A stretch of DNA of 64,000 nt from Mycolicibacterium hodleri. Lineage in GTDB: Bacteria; Actinomycetota; Actinomycetes; Mycobacteriales; Mycobacteriaceae. The DNA lies in NCBI RefSeq assembly GCF_006439015.1, contig NZ_RCZG01000004.1, positions 626,910-690,909 of the forward strand, in the 5' to 3' direction. Below are positions 1-7,443 of this stretch, piece after piece. Position numbers and translations under genes: made by a program. The notes beneath the pieces were generated by a model that ran no database searches, was not told where the DNA came from, and saw only the letters and a program-made list of their open reading frames with translations. How positions within the stretch are numbered: position 1 is the first letter of the stretch; every line of letters starts with the position of its first letter.

Positions 1-431
1 TGGCGGCCGTTGCCCATTTGGGTCCCGACCTGCTCGGCGACGACTGGGAACCCCGAATCGCGGCGGCAAACCTGGTGACTGATCCGGATCGACCGCTCGC
101 GGAGACACTGCTGGACCAACGGGTGATGGCCGGAGTGGGGAATGTCTACGCCAACGAACTGTGCTTCGTCTCGGGGAGGTTACCCAGCTCACCCGTGAGT
201 ACTGTCAAGGATCCGTTGCGCATCGTGCAACGTGCCCGGGACATGCTGTGGCTGAATCGGTCCCGGATCAACCGCACCACTACGGGCAATACCAGAGCGG
301 GTAGCGACCTCTGGGTGTACGGCCGAGTCGGCCGCCCGTGCCGCCGGTGTGGCACGGCCATTGAGTCGGACCGCGCTCGGGTCACCGGTACGGATCGAAT
401 CTCATTCTGGTGCCCCAACTGCCAACGTTGA
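1..431 (+). CDS. nei: Nei-type endonuclease VIII DNA glycosylase, C-terminal part
   Basis: The window opens inside this gene; the frame is open from base 3 and stops with TGA at 429-431, so the N-terminal catalytic domain is missing only because the window starts here. The visible part holds the helix-two-turn-helix signature ([14 protein letters not shown]) and a C-terminal zinc finger, with CRRC about 30 residues before the CPNC at the end. Together these mark the Fpg/Nei family, which removes oxidised bases from DNA and nicks the strand. The stop codon lies within the left arm of a long inverted repeat. The nei assignment over fpg rests on family resemblance and on neighbours matching the Rv3297 region. 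Confidence 0.85.
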   Translation, partial: AAVAHLGPDLLGDDWEPRIAAANLVTDPDRPLAETLLDQRVMAGVGNVYANELCFVSGRLPSSPVSTVKDPLRIVQRARDMLWLNRSRINRTTTGNTRAGSDLWVYGRVGRPCRRCGTAIESDRARVTGTDRISFWCPNCQR

Positions 432-487
432 GATAGCGCCGGCAGTCGAAATCCGGGGGAAATTCGACTGCCAGCGCTATCTCAACG
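426..487. terminator. Long hairpin between convergent nei and desaturase genes
   Basis: A 25-nt left arm (426-450) is complementary to a right arm (463-487) with a single mismatch, leaving a 12-nt loop. It covers the nei stop codon and ends 6 nt before the stop of the minus-strand desaturase gene. Its position fits a bidirectional terminator. There is no T-run, which is common for mycobacterial terminators. Confidence 0.7.
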
Positions 488-493
488 CTTTGG

Positions 494-1669
494 CTAACGA
501 CCCGGCAGCGCCAACCTGCAGATCTTGCGCACGACGGTGCCGAACTGCTTGGGCAGCGGGCCCTTGTTGTACGGGACGCCGTACCGCTCGCAGATCTCCT
601 GCACCTCCGGAGCGATCTCGGCGTGCCGGAACGCCGGGATGTCGGGGAACAGGTGGTGCTCGATCTGGAACGACAGGTTGCCGCTCATGACGTGGAAGAG
701 CTTGCCACCGGTGAGATTCGCCGAGCCGAGAATCTGGCGGAAGTACCACATTCCGCGGGTCTCGTTCTCGGTCTCCTCCTTGCTGAATTCCTGTGTGCCA
801 TCCGGGAAGTGACCGCAGAAGATGATCGCGTAGGACCATACGTTGCGAACCAGGTTGGCCGTCAGGTTGCCGGTGAACACCCAGGGCGCGAACGGCCCGG
901 CCAGCAGCGGGAAGGCAACGTAGTCCTTCAACGTCTGCCGCTTGACCTTGCCCCAGATGCCCTTCAGCGTCTCGCGCTTGTCGGCGATGGAGATCTCACC
1001 GGAGCGGATGCGCTCGGTCTCCAGCTCGTGTAAGGCGACGCCGTACTGGAAGAGGATCATGAGCAGGAACGCGTAGACCGGGTTGCCGTAGTAGTAAGGC
1101 ACCCATCGCTGATCTTCGCTCATCCGCAGGATGCCGTAACCGATGTCGCGGTCCATGTCGACGATGTTGGTGTAGGTGTGGTGCATGTAGTTGTGCGAGT
1201 GGCGCCACTGATCACTGGGGCAGGCCGAGTCCCACTCGAAGTTGCGGCTGGTGAGCGCAGGATCGCCCATCCAGTCGTACTGCCCATGCATGACGTTGTG
1301 GCCGATCTCCATGTTGTCCAGGATCTTCGACGCGGCGAGCATGGCCGTGCCGGCGATCCAGGCGGGCGGGAGAATTCCCGCGAACAGGAGGGCGCGGCCA
1401 CCGACTTCAAGGGCCCGCTGAGCCTTGATGACCTTGCGGATGTAGGTGGCGTCGCGCTCGCCGAGGTCGGCGACGACCCGCTCCTTTAGCGCGTCGAGCT
1501 CGGCGCCGAAGGCGTCGGCCATCTCGGGGGTCATGGTGACGGGCTTGCCGCCGACGACCTTGGTGATGGCCTGTTGGATTGGGGCCGGCAATACGTCGGC
1601 GACGCCCTCTTCGATGTTCTTCGCGACGGTGGTGTCCTCGTCGGTGGTCTTCTCGAGCATGGCAGTCAT
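494..1669 (-). CDS. desA3: Membrane acyl-CoA fatty acid desaturase (DesA3-like)
   Basis: This 391-residue membrane diiron desaturase probably puts a delta-9 double bond into stearoyl-CoA, as described for DesA3 (Rv3229c). The three histidine boxes are present: H124-x3-H128 (HNVMHG), HSHNYMHH at 157-164, and QIEHH at 335-339. Hydrophobic stretches lie near residues 93-112, 193-212 and 250-285. The chosen ATG at 1669 follows an AAAGGATC ribosome-binding site. The gene is 29 nt downstream of the reductase gene on the same strand, so the two are probably co-transcribed, with the reductase as electron donor. In M. tuberculosis the equivalent pair is not next to nei, so this copy is either relocated or a paralogue. 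Confidence 0.88.
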   Translation of the reverse strand: MTAMLEKTTDEDTTVAKNIEEGVADVLPAPIQQAITKVVGGKPVTMTPEMADAFGAELDALKERVVADLGERDATYIRKVIKAQRALEVGGRALLFAGILPPAWIAGTAMLAASKILDNMEIGHNVMHGQYDWMGDPALTSRNFEWDSACPSDQWRHSHNYMHHTYTNIVDMDRDIGYGILRMSEDQRWVPYYYGNPVYAFLLMILFQYGVALHELETERIRSGEISIADKRETLKGIWGKVKRQTLKDYVAFPLLAGPFAPWVFTGNLTANLVRNVWSYAIIFCGHFPDGTQEFSKEETENETRGMWYFRQILGSANLTGGKLFHVMSGNLSFQIEHHLFPDIPAFRHAEIAPEVQEICERYGVPYNKGPLPKQFGTVVRKICRLALPGR

Positions 1670-1698
1670 GGCTGATCCTTTCGAGTTGGATTCGGGTT

Positions 1699-2772
1699 TC
1701 AGAGGGACAGTTCGACGTCACCGACGGGGACGGAGACGCAGATCTGCACGTCCTCCTCGTCGGCCGCAGACACGGCACCGGTGATGCGGTTCTTGACCGC
1801 ACCACTGGTCTTGCGGCGCGTGCAGGTGTGGCAGATGCCCATCCGGCAGCCGCTCTCGGGTTTCAGACCCGCTGCTTCGGCCTGCTCCAGCAGCGACCGT
1901 CCATCGTCGATGACGTCGACGCCGCTGTCGGCGAACGCCACCGTCCCACCGGACGCCTCGGTCGGAACCGCGAACACCGGCGGAACGAAGCTCTCGAAGA
2001 GCGCGTCCGCGAAGTGCTCGCGAACGGCCTCGACGAGCGCGGGCGGGCCGCAGACGAACACTGCGTCCGGGGTCGGCGCATCGGCGAGGTGGTCGGCACC
2101 GAAGTAGCCCCTCAGACCGCCGGCCTCCGGTGATCGCGAGTAGCCGTGAAGGACGCGCACACCGGGGGTGGCAGCGAGTTCATCTCGGTAGCACGCCTCC
2201 TCGGGAGTGCGGGCGTAGTGGATGAAGGTGATGTCGCGGTCGGAACCCTCGTCACGCATGGTGCGGAGCATCGACATGACCGGGGTGATGCCGCTGCCAC
2301 CGGAGACGAAGAGAACCGCGCGGGGCCTCACTGTCGGCAGAACGAAGTCGCCGCCCACGCCGTCGAGTCCGACGACCATCCCGGGACGCGCGTTGTGGTA
2401 GAGGTGCCGAGACACCAGGCCCTCGTCGTGCACGCCGATCGTCAGCTCGAGCAGCCGATCCCCCTCGGCGTTGGCGGGCGAGTAGCAGCGCGTCTGCCTG
2501 CGTCCGTCGACCTCAAGGGTGAGGTTGACGTGCTGGCCGGCACGAAAGGCGGGGCCGGCCGCGAAGGCCGCATTGGGTTCAAGAGTGAGGGTGACGCTGC
2601 GAAGCGTCTGCCGGCGAACCGCGACGACCTTGGCGCGAGCATCGCCCAGCGTCCAGGTGGGCTCGACGAGCTCCGTGTAGCGATCGACGCCGTGCGGTCC
2701 GGTGAGCAGGTCGACCAGCGATGACCGCAGCACTCTGTCCCGTAGGCTCAGCGTCTTCGTTTGAGTGAACAT
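1699..2772 (-). CDS. Ferredoxin-reductase-type oxidoreductase with C-terminal 2Fe-2S domain (Rv3230c-like)
   Basis: This is probably the electron-transfer partner of the downstream desaturase. From ATG 2772 (MFTQTKTLSLR) it is 357 residues. The FAD-binding motif RCYS is at 95-98, the pyridine-nucleotide motif GGSGITP near 157-164 and CGPP near 241. The C-terminal plant-type ferredoxin domain has C309-x4-C314-x2-C317 and C345. The frame is open upstream to 2838, but the 2772 start matches the family N-terminus and the upstream codons would run into the divergent regulator's control region. A dyad overlaps the start codon, so the TetR protein encoded next door is the likely regulator. Confidence 0.86.
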   Translation of the reverse strand: MFTQTKTLSLRDRVLRSSLVDLLTGPHGVDRYTELVEPTWTLGDARAKVVAVRRQTLRSVTLTLEPNAAFAAGPAFRAGQHVNLTLEVDGRRQTRCYSPANAEGDRLLELTIGVHDEGLVSRHLYHNARPGMVVGLDGVGGDFVLPTVRPRAVLFVSGGSGITPVMSMLRTMRDEGSDRDITFIHYARTPEEACYRDELAATPGVRVLHGYSRSPEAGGLRGYFGADHLADAPTPDAVFVCGPPALVEAVREHFADALFESFVPPVFAVPTEASGGTVAFADSGVDVIDDGRSLLEQAEAAGLKPESGCRMGICHTCTRRKTSGAVKNRITGAVSAADEEDVQICVSVPVGDVELSL

Positions 2773-2781
2773 GTGTACACT
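2764..2781. promoter_or_regulatory. Candidate operator over the reductase start codon
   Basis: AGTGAACATGTGTACACT is an imperfect dyad (14 of 18 positions symmetric) that covers the ATG of the reductase gene. It shares the half-site GTGAAC with a second dyad at the TetR start. This suggests TetR binding, but only symmetry and position support it. Confidence 0.45.
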
Positions 2782-2833
2782 TTGCGGTGCACACCCCGGA
2801 ACCGTCAATGGATTCGAGCAGGTTGTGGTAGGT

Positions 2834-2846
2834 TTCACACAGTGAA
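2834..2846. promoter_or_regulatory. Candidate operator over the TetR gene start
   Basis: TTCAC-ACA-GTGAA is a perfect dyad overlapping the GTG start of the regulator at 2842. With the 2764-2781 dyad it brackets the 69-nt divergent intergenic region, a layout expected for autoregulation plus control of the desaturase operon. Confidence 0.45.
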
Positions 2847-3528
2847 CGATCGTACGCCCAGTTCACGAACGTCCCGGTCGGGACGCTCGGGGTCGTCGCG
2901 TTCCTCGCGCTCCACACTGTCGCGGGAGGAACGCAAGGAAGCAACCCGGCGGGCGATCGTGGCGGCAGCATTGCACCTACTGGAGGAACAGAGCTTCAGT
3001 GCGCTCAGCCTTCGCGAAGTGACCCGAGAGGCCGGCATCGTGCCCGCCGCCTTCTATCGGCACTTCGACTCGATGGAAGCGCTTGGCCTGGTGCTCATCG
3101 ACGAATCGTTCCGCGCGCTGCGCGACATGCTCCGCGGCGCACGCGCGGGAAAACTCGATCCGAGCAGGGTCATCGAATCCACCGTCGACATTCTGATCGC
3201 CGGAGTGAACGAGCGTCGCGAGCACTGGCGTTTCATCGGTCGCGAGCGCAACAGCGGCGTCACCGTGCTGCGCTATGCGATCCGCACCGAGATCCGGCTC
3301 ATCACCTCGGAACTGGCGATCGACCTGACCCGCTTTCCAGGGCTGAACGACTGGAGCGCCGAGGACCTCAACATCCTGTCGAGCCTGTTCGTCAATGCGA
3401 TGATCTTGATCGCCGAGGCCATAGAGGATTCAGCAGATGCGGCCTCCCTCGAGGAGATCCGGCGCACGGCCGTCAAACAATTGCGGCTGATCATCGTCGG
3501 AATCGCCGGATGGCACAGCGAGCCGTAG
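2842..3528 (+). CDS. TetR-family regulator of the desaturase operon (DesT-like)
   Basis: From GTG 2842 the protein has 228 residues: a Ser/Arg-rich tail (1-25), a helix-turn-helix near 57-76 (LSLREVTREAGIVPAAFYRH) and an all-helical ligand domain. This recognition helix is typical of DesT/FabR-like TetR proteins that sense acyl-CoA saturation, with Pseudomonas DesT the known example. It is divergent from the desaturase/reductase pair, as expected if it represses them. The frame extends upstream to 2761, but the GTG at 2842 starts next to a dyad and avoids overlap with the divergent gene. The exact start is uncertain; ligand and targets are inferred. Confidence 0.78.
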   Translation: MNDRTPSSRTSRSGRSGSSRSSRSTLSREERKEATRRAIVAAALHLLEEQSFSALSLREVTREAGIVPAAFYRHFDSMEALGLVLIDESFRALRDMLRGARAGKLDPSRVIESTVDILIAGVNERREHWRFIGRERNSGVTVLRYAIRTEIRLITSELAIDLTRFPGLNDWSAEDLNILSSLFVNAMILIAEAIEDSADAASLEEIRRTAVKQLRLIIVGIAGWHSEP

Positions 3529-3541
3529 TCCGCGCAATGGT

Positions 3542-3958
3542 GTGAGGCGCTTTGCCGCCTCTCGTGCTGACACGTCCGCGTGCCGCATCACGGTCATCAC
3601 CGTCATCACGCTGAACCGTCCGGACAAGCTGAGTGCGCTGAACCACGGCCTCGTCGAAGACCTGCACCGCGCCCTAGACGACGTCAACTCCGACGATGAC
3701 TGTCGCGTCCTGGTGCTCACCGGCGCAGGGCGCGGATTCTGTTCGGGTCTCGACCTGACCGATCCGATGCCCGATGACGCCGCCCGCGGCTTGGAGTTCC
3801 CACGGTCGAGCATGCGTTGGCAGGAGCGCATCGCCGAACTCACGACGCGCCTGATCAGCCTGCGGCAGCCCGTGATTGCCGTCGTTGCCTACGTCGCCGC
3901 TACGACGGTGACTAGCGGGGTGTCCCGCCGCCGTCGACGATCACCACGGTGCCCGTGA
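3542..3958 (+). pseudogene. Truncated enoyl-CoA hydratase/isomerase remnant
   Basis: The frame carries the N-terminal third of a crotonase: ITLNRPDKLSAL near the start, the oxyanion-hole segment GAGRGFCSGLDL, and LISLRQPVIAVV near base 3885. Homology then stops where the family normally continues with NGAAAGGG and about 150 further residues. What follows is an unrelated Arg-rich tail that overlaps the 3' end of the convergent SDR gene. A duplicated hexamer gives TVITVITLNRP at the start. The active-site glutamate region is absent, so this is a broken gene, probably cut when the SDR block was joined here. Confidence 0.75.
3544..3561 (+). terminator. Hairpin after the TetR gene
   Basis: GAGGCG-ctttgc-CGCCTC forms a 6-bp GC-rich stem with a 6-nt loop, 16 nt after the TetR stop. 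It has no T-tract. It also separates the regulator from the enoyl-CoA hydratase remnant. Confidence 0.4.
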
Positions 3959-4682
3959 TGTAACTACCTGCGTCCGAGCACAATAGAAGCGCGGCACCAA
4001 CCAGCTCGTCGGGCGTCGCCAACCGCTTCATCAGCGTTCCACCCACCATGCCGTCGATCGCCTGTTGCGGGTTGTGGCGCATCATGTCGGTGTCGACGGG
4101 TCCGGGTGCGATCGCGTTGACTCGGATCCCGTCCGCGACATACCCTGCGGCCATTGAGCGGGTGAACGACATCAACGCCGCCTTCACCGAACCGTAGATC
4201 GCCATGGTCGGGGCAAAGTTGAAGGCGCCCACCGACACCATGTTCAACACCGCGGCGTGCCTGCTCTCCTTCAAGTGCGGCAACGCCTTCTGCGCCAGGA
4301 ACACCGGGCCATGCAGGTTCACCTCGTACGACTTGGCAAGCGCCTCGGGAGTCATCTCACCCAGCGGCTGCGCCAAGGCGTTGGCGGCGTTGTTCACCAC
4401 CACGTCGATACCGCCAAACTCCTCGACCGTGCGTTCCACCACGAGGTCCAGGTCATCGAGATTGCCCGTGTGTGCCGCAACACCGACGGCATGACCACCG
4501 AGTCCGCGTAGATGCCTGGCGGCCTCTTCACAGGCGTCGGCCTTGCGGCTGGCAATCACGACGCGGGCCCCGGCGAGCACGAAGCCCTCTGCCAACGCCA
4601 AGCCGATTCCGCGGGTACCCCCGGTTACGATGACGGTGCGGTCGGTCATGTCGAAGAGAGCATCGAACGCTGCGCGGTCCAT
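3912..4682 (-). CDS. Short-chain dehydrogenase/reductase
   Basis: This classical SDR has 256 residues from the ATG at 4682. Motifs are the nucleotide-binding TGGTRGIG (20-27), NNAAN (97-101), and the catalytic S150, Y163 and K167. The C-terminal ITGTVVIVDGGG is typical of the family. Residues 1-14 precede the Rossmann fold; an upstream in-frame start at 4742 would overlap the neighbouring gene and is less likely. It lies 31 nt downstream of the pseudouridine synthase gene on the same strand. The substrate cannot be read from sequence; proximity to an enoyl-CoA hydratase remnant hints at acyl or 3-hydroxyacyl chemistry. Confidence 0.85.
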   Translation of the reverse strand: MDRAAFDALFDMTDRTVIVTGGTRGIGLALAEGFVLAGARVVIASRKADACEEAARHLRGLGGHAVGVAAHTGNLDDLDLVVERTVEEFGGIDVVVNNAANALAQPLGEMTPEALAKSYEVNLHGPVFLAQKALPHLKESRHAAVLNMVSVGAFNFAPTMAIYGSVKAALMSFTRSMAAGYVADGIRVNAIAPGPVDTDMMRHNPQQAIDGMVGGTLMKRLATPDELVGAALLLCSDAGSYITGTVVIVDGGGTPR

Positions 4683-4713
4683 GGTCGCTAGTAGAACAGA
4701 CCGCCGTCGACGC

Positions 4714-5589
4714 TCATTCGGCCAGCATGCGTTTCGTTTCAAATCCGCGCTGAAGGCCGCTCACCGGATCATCGAACTCCAGACTTTGGGCGAGAAGCTG
4801 CAAGGGTCGGCTGAAGTCATCCGGCGCCACGTCGATCACATCGGGATACAACGAGTCGCCCAAGATGGGCAGGCCCAGCGACGCCATGTGCACGCGCAGC
4901 TGATGGGTGCGACCGGTGCGAGGCGTCAGCCGATAGAGTCCATCGCCGAGATGCTCCACCAGCGTCTCGGCGTTCGACTCTCCGGACTCTTCGACGGCTT
5001 GTAATTGACTGCGCCGCTTGATGATCCGACTCTGCAGTACTATCGGAAAGCCCAACGTCGGGTCGACGGCGGCGCGGGCGAGATACGTCTTGCGGACTTC
5101 GCCGCGCGCGAACAGCGTCTGGTAAGCGCCGCGCACGTCGCGTCGCACCGTAAACAACAGCACGCCCGCCGTCAGTCGGTCCAGCCGATGAGCCGGCGAG
5201 AGCTCCGGCAGGTCCAGCGAGCGCCGCAGGCGGACGAGTGCGGTTTGCGCGACGTGGCCACCGCGCGGCGTCGTCGCCAAGAAGTGAGGCTTGTCGACGA
5301 CCACGATGTTCTCGTCGCGGTACAGCACGGGGACGTCGAACGGAACGGGAACCTCGTCGGGCACGTCACGGTAGAGATAGACGTACGAATTCGGCGGCAG
5401 CACGGTCGCCGGGGTGACCGTGCTCCCGTCAGCGCAGACCACTTCTCCCGCAAGGACTTTGGCGGCAGCCTCCTCGCCGAACCGATCGGCCAGCTCGACG
5501 AGCACCGAACCGCCGCGCAACCGCACCCGCGCGGGCCCCAAGCCATCACGCACGGGCAAGGGCGCGGACTGGCCCCTCCCCCGGGTCAC
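4714..5589 (-). CDS. RluA-family RNA pseudouridine synthase (Rv3300c-like)
   Basis: This cytoplasmic enzyme of 291 residues isomerises uridine to pseudouridine in rRNA or tRNA. The catalytic block HRLDRLTAG has Asp137, and the RTGRTHQLRVHM motif near residue 224 is diagnostic for the RluA class. The N-terminal 80 residues resemble a shortened S4-like region. The GTG start at 5589 lies within a family-A repeat, so the first few residues (MTRGRGQ) are repeat-encoded and the true start might be a later GTG. It follows glpD by 22 nt on the same strand. In M. tuberculosis phoY1 lies in this cluster; no phoY1 is seen here. Confidence 0.85.
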   Translation of the reverse strand: MTRGRGQSAPLPVRDGLGPARVRLRGGSVLVELADRFGEEAAAKVLAGEVVCADGSTVTPATVLPPNSYVYLYRDVPDEVPVPFDVPVLYRDENIVVVDKPHFLATTPRGGHVAQTALVRLRRSLDLPELSPAHRLDRLTAGVLLFTVRRDVRGAYQTLFARGEVRKTYLARAAVDPTLGFPIVLQSRIIKRRSQLQAVEESGESNAETLVEHLGDGLYRLTPRTGRTHQLRVHMASLGLPILGDSLYPDVIDVAPDDFSRPLQLLAQSLEFDDPVSGLQRGFETKRMLAE

Positions 5590-5608
5590 TGCGCTCTTGC
5601 CCCCGGGG
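5577..5608. repeat. Family-A short repeat, single copy
   Basis: On the minus strand this reads GGGGGCAAGAGCGCAGTGACCC and on, matching the GGCGGGCAGGAGCGNAGCGA core found at 8904-9008 and 33004-33030 with a few changes. It fills the glpD/pseudouridine-synthase junction and supplies the GTG start. Confidence 0.5.
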
Positions 5609-5611
5609 ACG

Positions 5612-7387
5612 TCACGTCAGGGGGACCGGCTCGAGGATCTCGGCGCGCGCCTCGGGCGCCACGGCACGCAGGGCGTCGGCGGACTCGTCGTCGGGCTGAG
5701 TCTGCGACAACACCTCGGCCTCGACCCGAGCCCGATAGGTGGTCACCTCGCGGTCGACGTCTTCAGAACTCCAACCAAGCACGGGTGCCACGACTTCGGC
5801 GACCTCACGCGCGCAGTCGACCCCGCGGTGCGGGTACTCGATCGAGATGCGCATCCGCCGCGACAGGATGTCCTCGAGGTGTAGCGCACCCTCGGCGGCC
5901 GCAGCGTAATAAGCTTCGACCTTCAGGTACACGGGCGCTTCGGTGATGGGCGTCAACAACTCTGGGTGTCCCTCGGCCATCGCGAGCACCTCGCCGATGA
6001 GCGAGCCGTAGCGATCCAGCAGATGCCGCACCCGGTATGGGTGAAGGTTGTAATGCGCACCTACGTGTTCAGTCTGGTTGATCAACGCGAAGTAACCGTC
6101 GGCACCCATGAGCGGCACCTTTTCGGTGATCGACGGCGCCACCCGGGTTGGGACGAAGACGCTGGCCGCATCGATCGCGTCTTCGCCCATCACTCGATAG
6201 GTGGTGTACTTGCCGCCGGCGATCGCGACGAGACCGGGCGACGGCGTCGCGACGGCATGCTCGCGCGACAGCTTCGAGGTCTCCTCGCTCTCCCCTGCCA
6301 GCAACGGCCGCAGACCTGCGTACACGCCGTCGATGTCGTCGTGGTTCAACGGCGTGGCGAGGACGGTGTTGACCGTCTCGAGGATGTAGTCGATGTCGGC
6401 CTTGGTGGCTGCGGGGTGTGCCAGGTCGAGGTTCCAGTCGGTGTCCGTCGTCCCGATGATCCAGTGCGTGCCCCACGGAATGACGAAGAGCACCGATTTC
6501 TCGGTTCGCAGGATGATCGCCACTTCACTGACGATGCGGTCGCGAGGCACCACGATGTGAACGCCCTTGGACGCCCGCACGCGGAACCGCCCGCGCTCCT
6601 TCGAGAGCGCTTGGATCTCGTCGGTCCAGACGCCGGTGGCGTTGACCACCACGTGCCCACGGACCTCGGTCACCGCGCCGTCCTCGGAGTCGCGCACGCG
6701 CACGCCCGTCACCCGGTCACCCTCGCGCAACAGCGCCACCACCTGCGTGGACGTCCGCACCACCGCGCCGTAGTGTGCCGCGGTGCGCGCCACGGTCATC
6801 GTGTGCCGGGCGTCGTCGACGACGGTGTCGTAGTAGCGGATGCCACCGATCAACGAACTGCGCTTGAGTCCGGGCGCCAGCCGCAATGCTCCGGCTTTGA
6901 AGAGATGTTTCTGCGCGGGAACGGATTTCGCGCCACCCAGCTGGTCGTAGAGAAAGATGCCCGCGGCCACGTAGGGCCGCTCCCACAATCGCTTGGTCAG
7001 GGGGAACAGAAACGGCAGGGGCTTGACGAGGTGCGGCGCCAACGTCGTCAGGGACAGTTCGCGCTCGTGTAGGGCCTCGCGGACGAGTCCGAACTCGAGC
7101 TGCTCGAGGTAGCGGAGGCCGCCGTGGAACATCTTCGACGACCGGCTCGACGTGCCCGAGGCGAAGTCGCGAGCCTCGACGAGCGCCACTTTGAGGCCTC
7201 GGGTGGCGGCGTCGAGCGCCGCGCCCGCGCCCACGACGCCACCGCCGATGACGACGACGTCGAACTGCTCACTGCCGAGGCGGTCCCAGGCTTTGGCACG
7301 CCATTCGGGTCCAAGAAGAGTCTGCCCATTGCCTGGACCGGGAATCGGGTCAACCGTGCCGATGGTGTGCTCGCGAGCGTCGCTCAC
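5612..7387 (-). CDS. glpD: Aerobic glycerol-3-phosphate dehydrogenase (GlpD2-like)
   Basis: This FAD enzyme of 591 residues oxidises sn-glycerol 3-phosphate to dihydroxyacetone phosphate and passes electrons to the quinone pool at the membrane face. The FAD-binding GGGVVGAG is at 48-55, followed by the GlpD hallmark segment SGTSSRSSKMFHGGLRYLEQ. Further FAD/substrate blocks are GTTDTDWN and AGGKYTTYR. Length fits the family. It lies 56 nt downstream of lpdA and 22 nt upstream of the pseudouridine synthase gene, in the order known for Rv3303c-Rv3302c. Regulation is not visible in the short gaps. Confidence 0.93.
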   Translation of the reverse strand: MSDAREHTIGTVDPIPGPGNGQTLLGPEWRAKAWDRLGSEQFDVVVIGGGVVGAGAALDAATRGLKVALVEARDFASGTSSRSSKMFHGGLRYLEQLEFGLVREALHERELSLTTLAPHLVKPLPFLFPLTKRLWERPYVAAGIFLYDQLGGAKSVPAQKHLFKAGALRLAPGLKRSSLIGGIRYYDTVVDDARHTMTVARTAAHYGAVVRTSTQVVALLREGDRVTGVRVRDSEDGAVTEVRGHVVVNATGVWTDEIQALSKERGRFRVRASKGVHIVVPRDRIVSEVAIILRTEKSVLFVIPWGTHWIIGTTDTDWNLDLAHPAATKADIDYILETVNTVLATPLNHDDIDGVYAGLRPLLAGESEETSKLSREHAVATPSPGLVAIAGGKYTTYRVMGEDAIDAASVFVPTRVAPSITEKVPLMGADGYFALINQTEHVGAHYNLHPYRVRHLLDRYGSLIGEVLAMAEGHPELLTPITEAPVYLKVEAYYAAAAEGALHLEDILSRRMRISIEYPHRGVDCAREVAEVVAPVLGWSSEDVDREVTTYRARVEAEVLSQTQPDDESADALRAVAPEARAEILEPVPLT

Positions 7388-7443
7388 AGCCAGGGACTCC
7401 TTGTTACTCGTCGGTAGGCGTACGACTCCGAGCCTACGTGGAT

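Noticed and set aside
3542..3958. Functional short crotonase
   Set aside because: The protein lacks the second half of the active site and the trimerisation domain, so a working hydratase is very unlikely.
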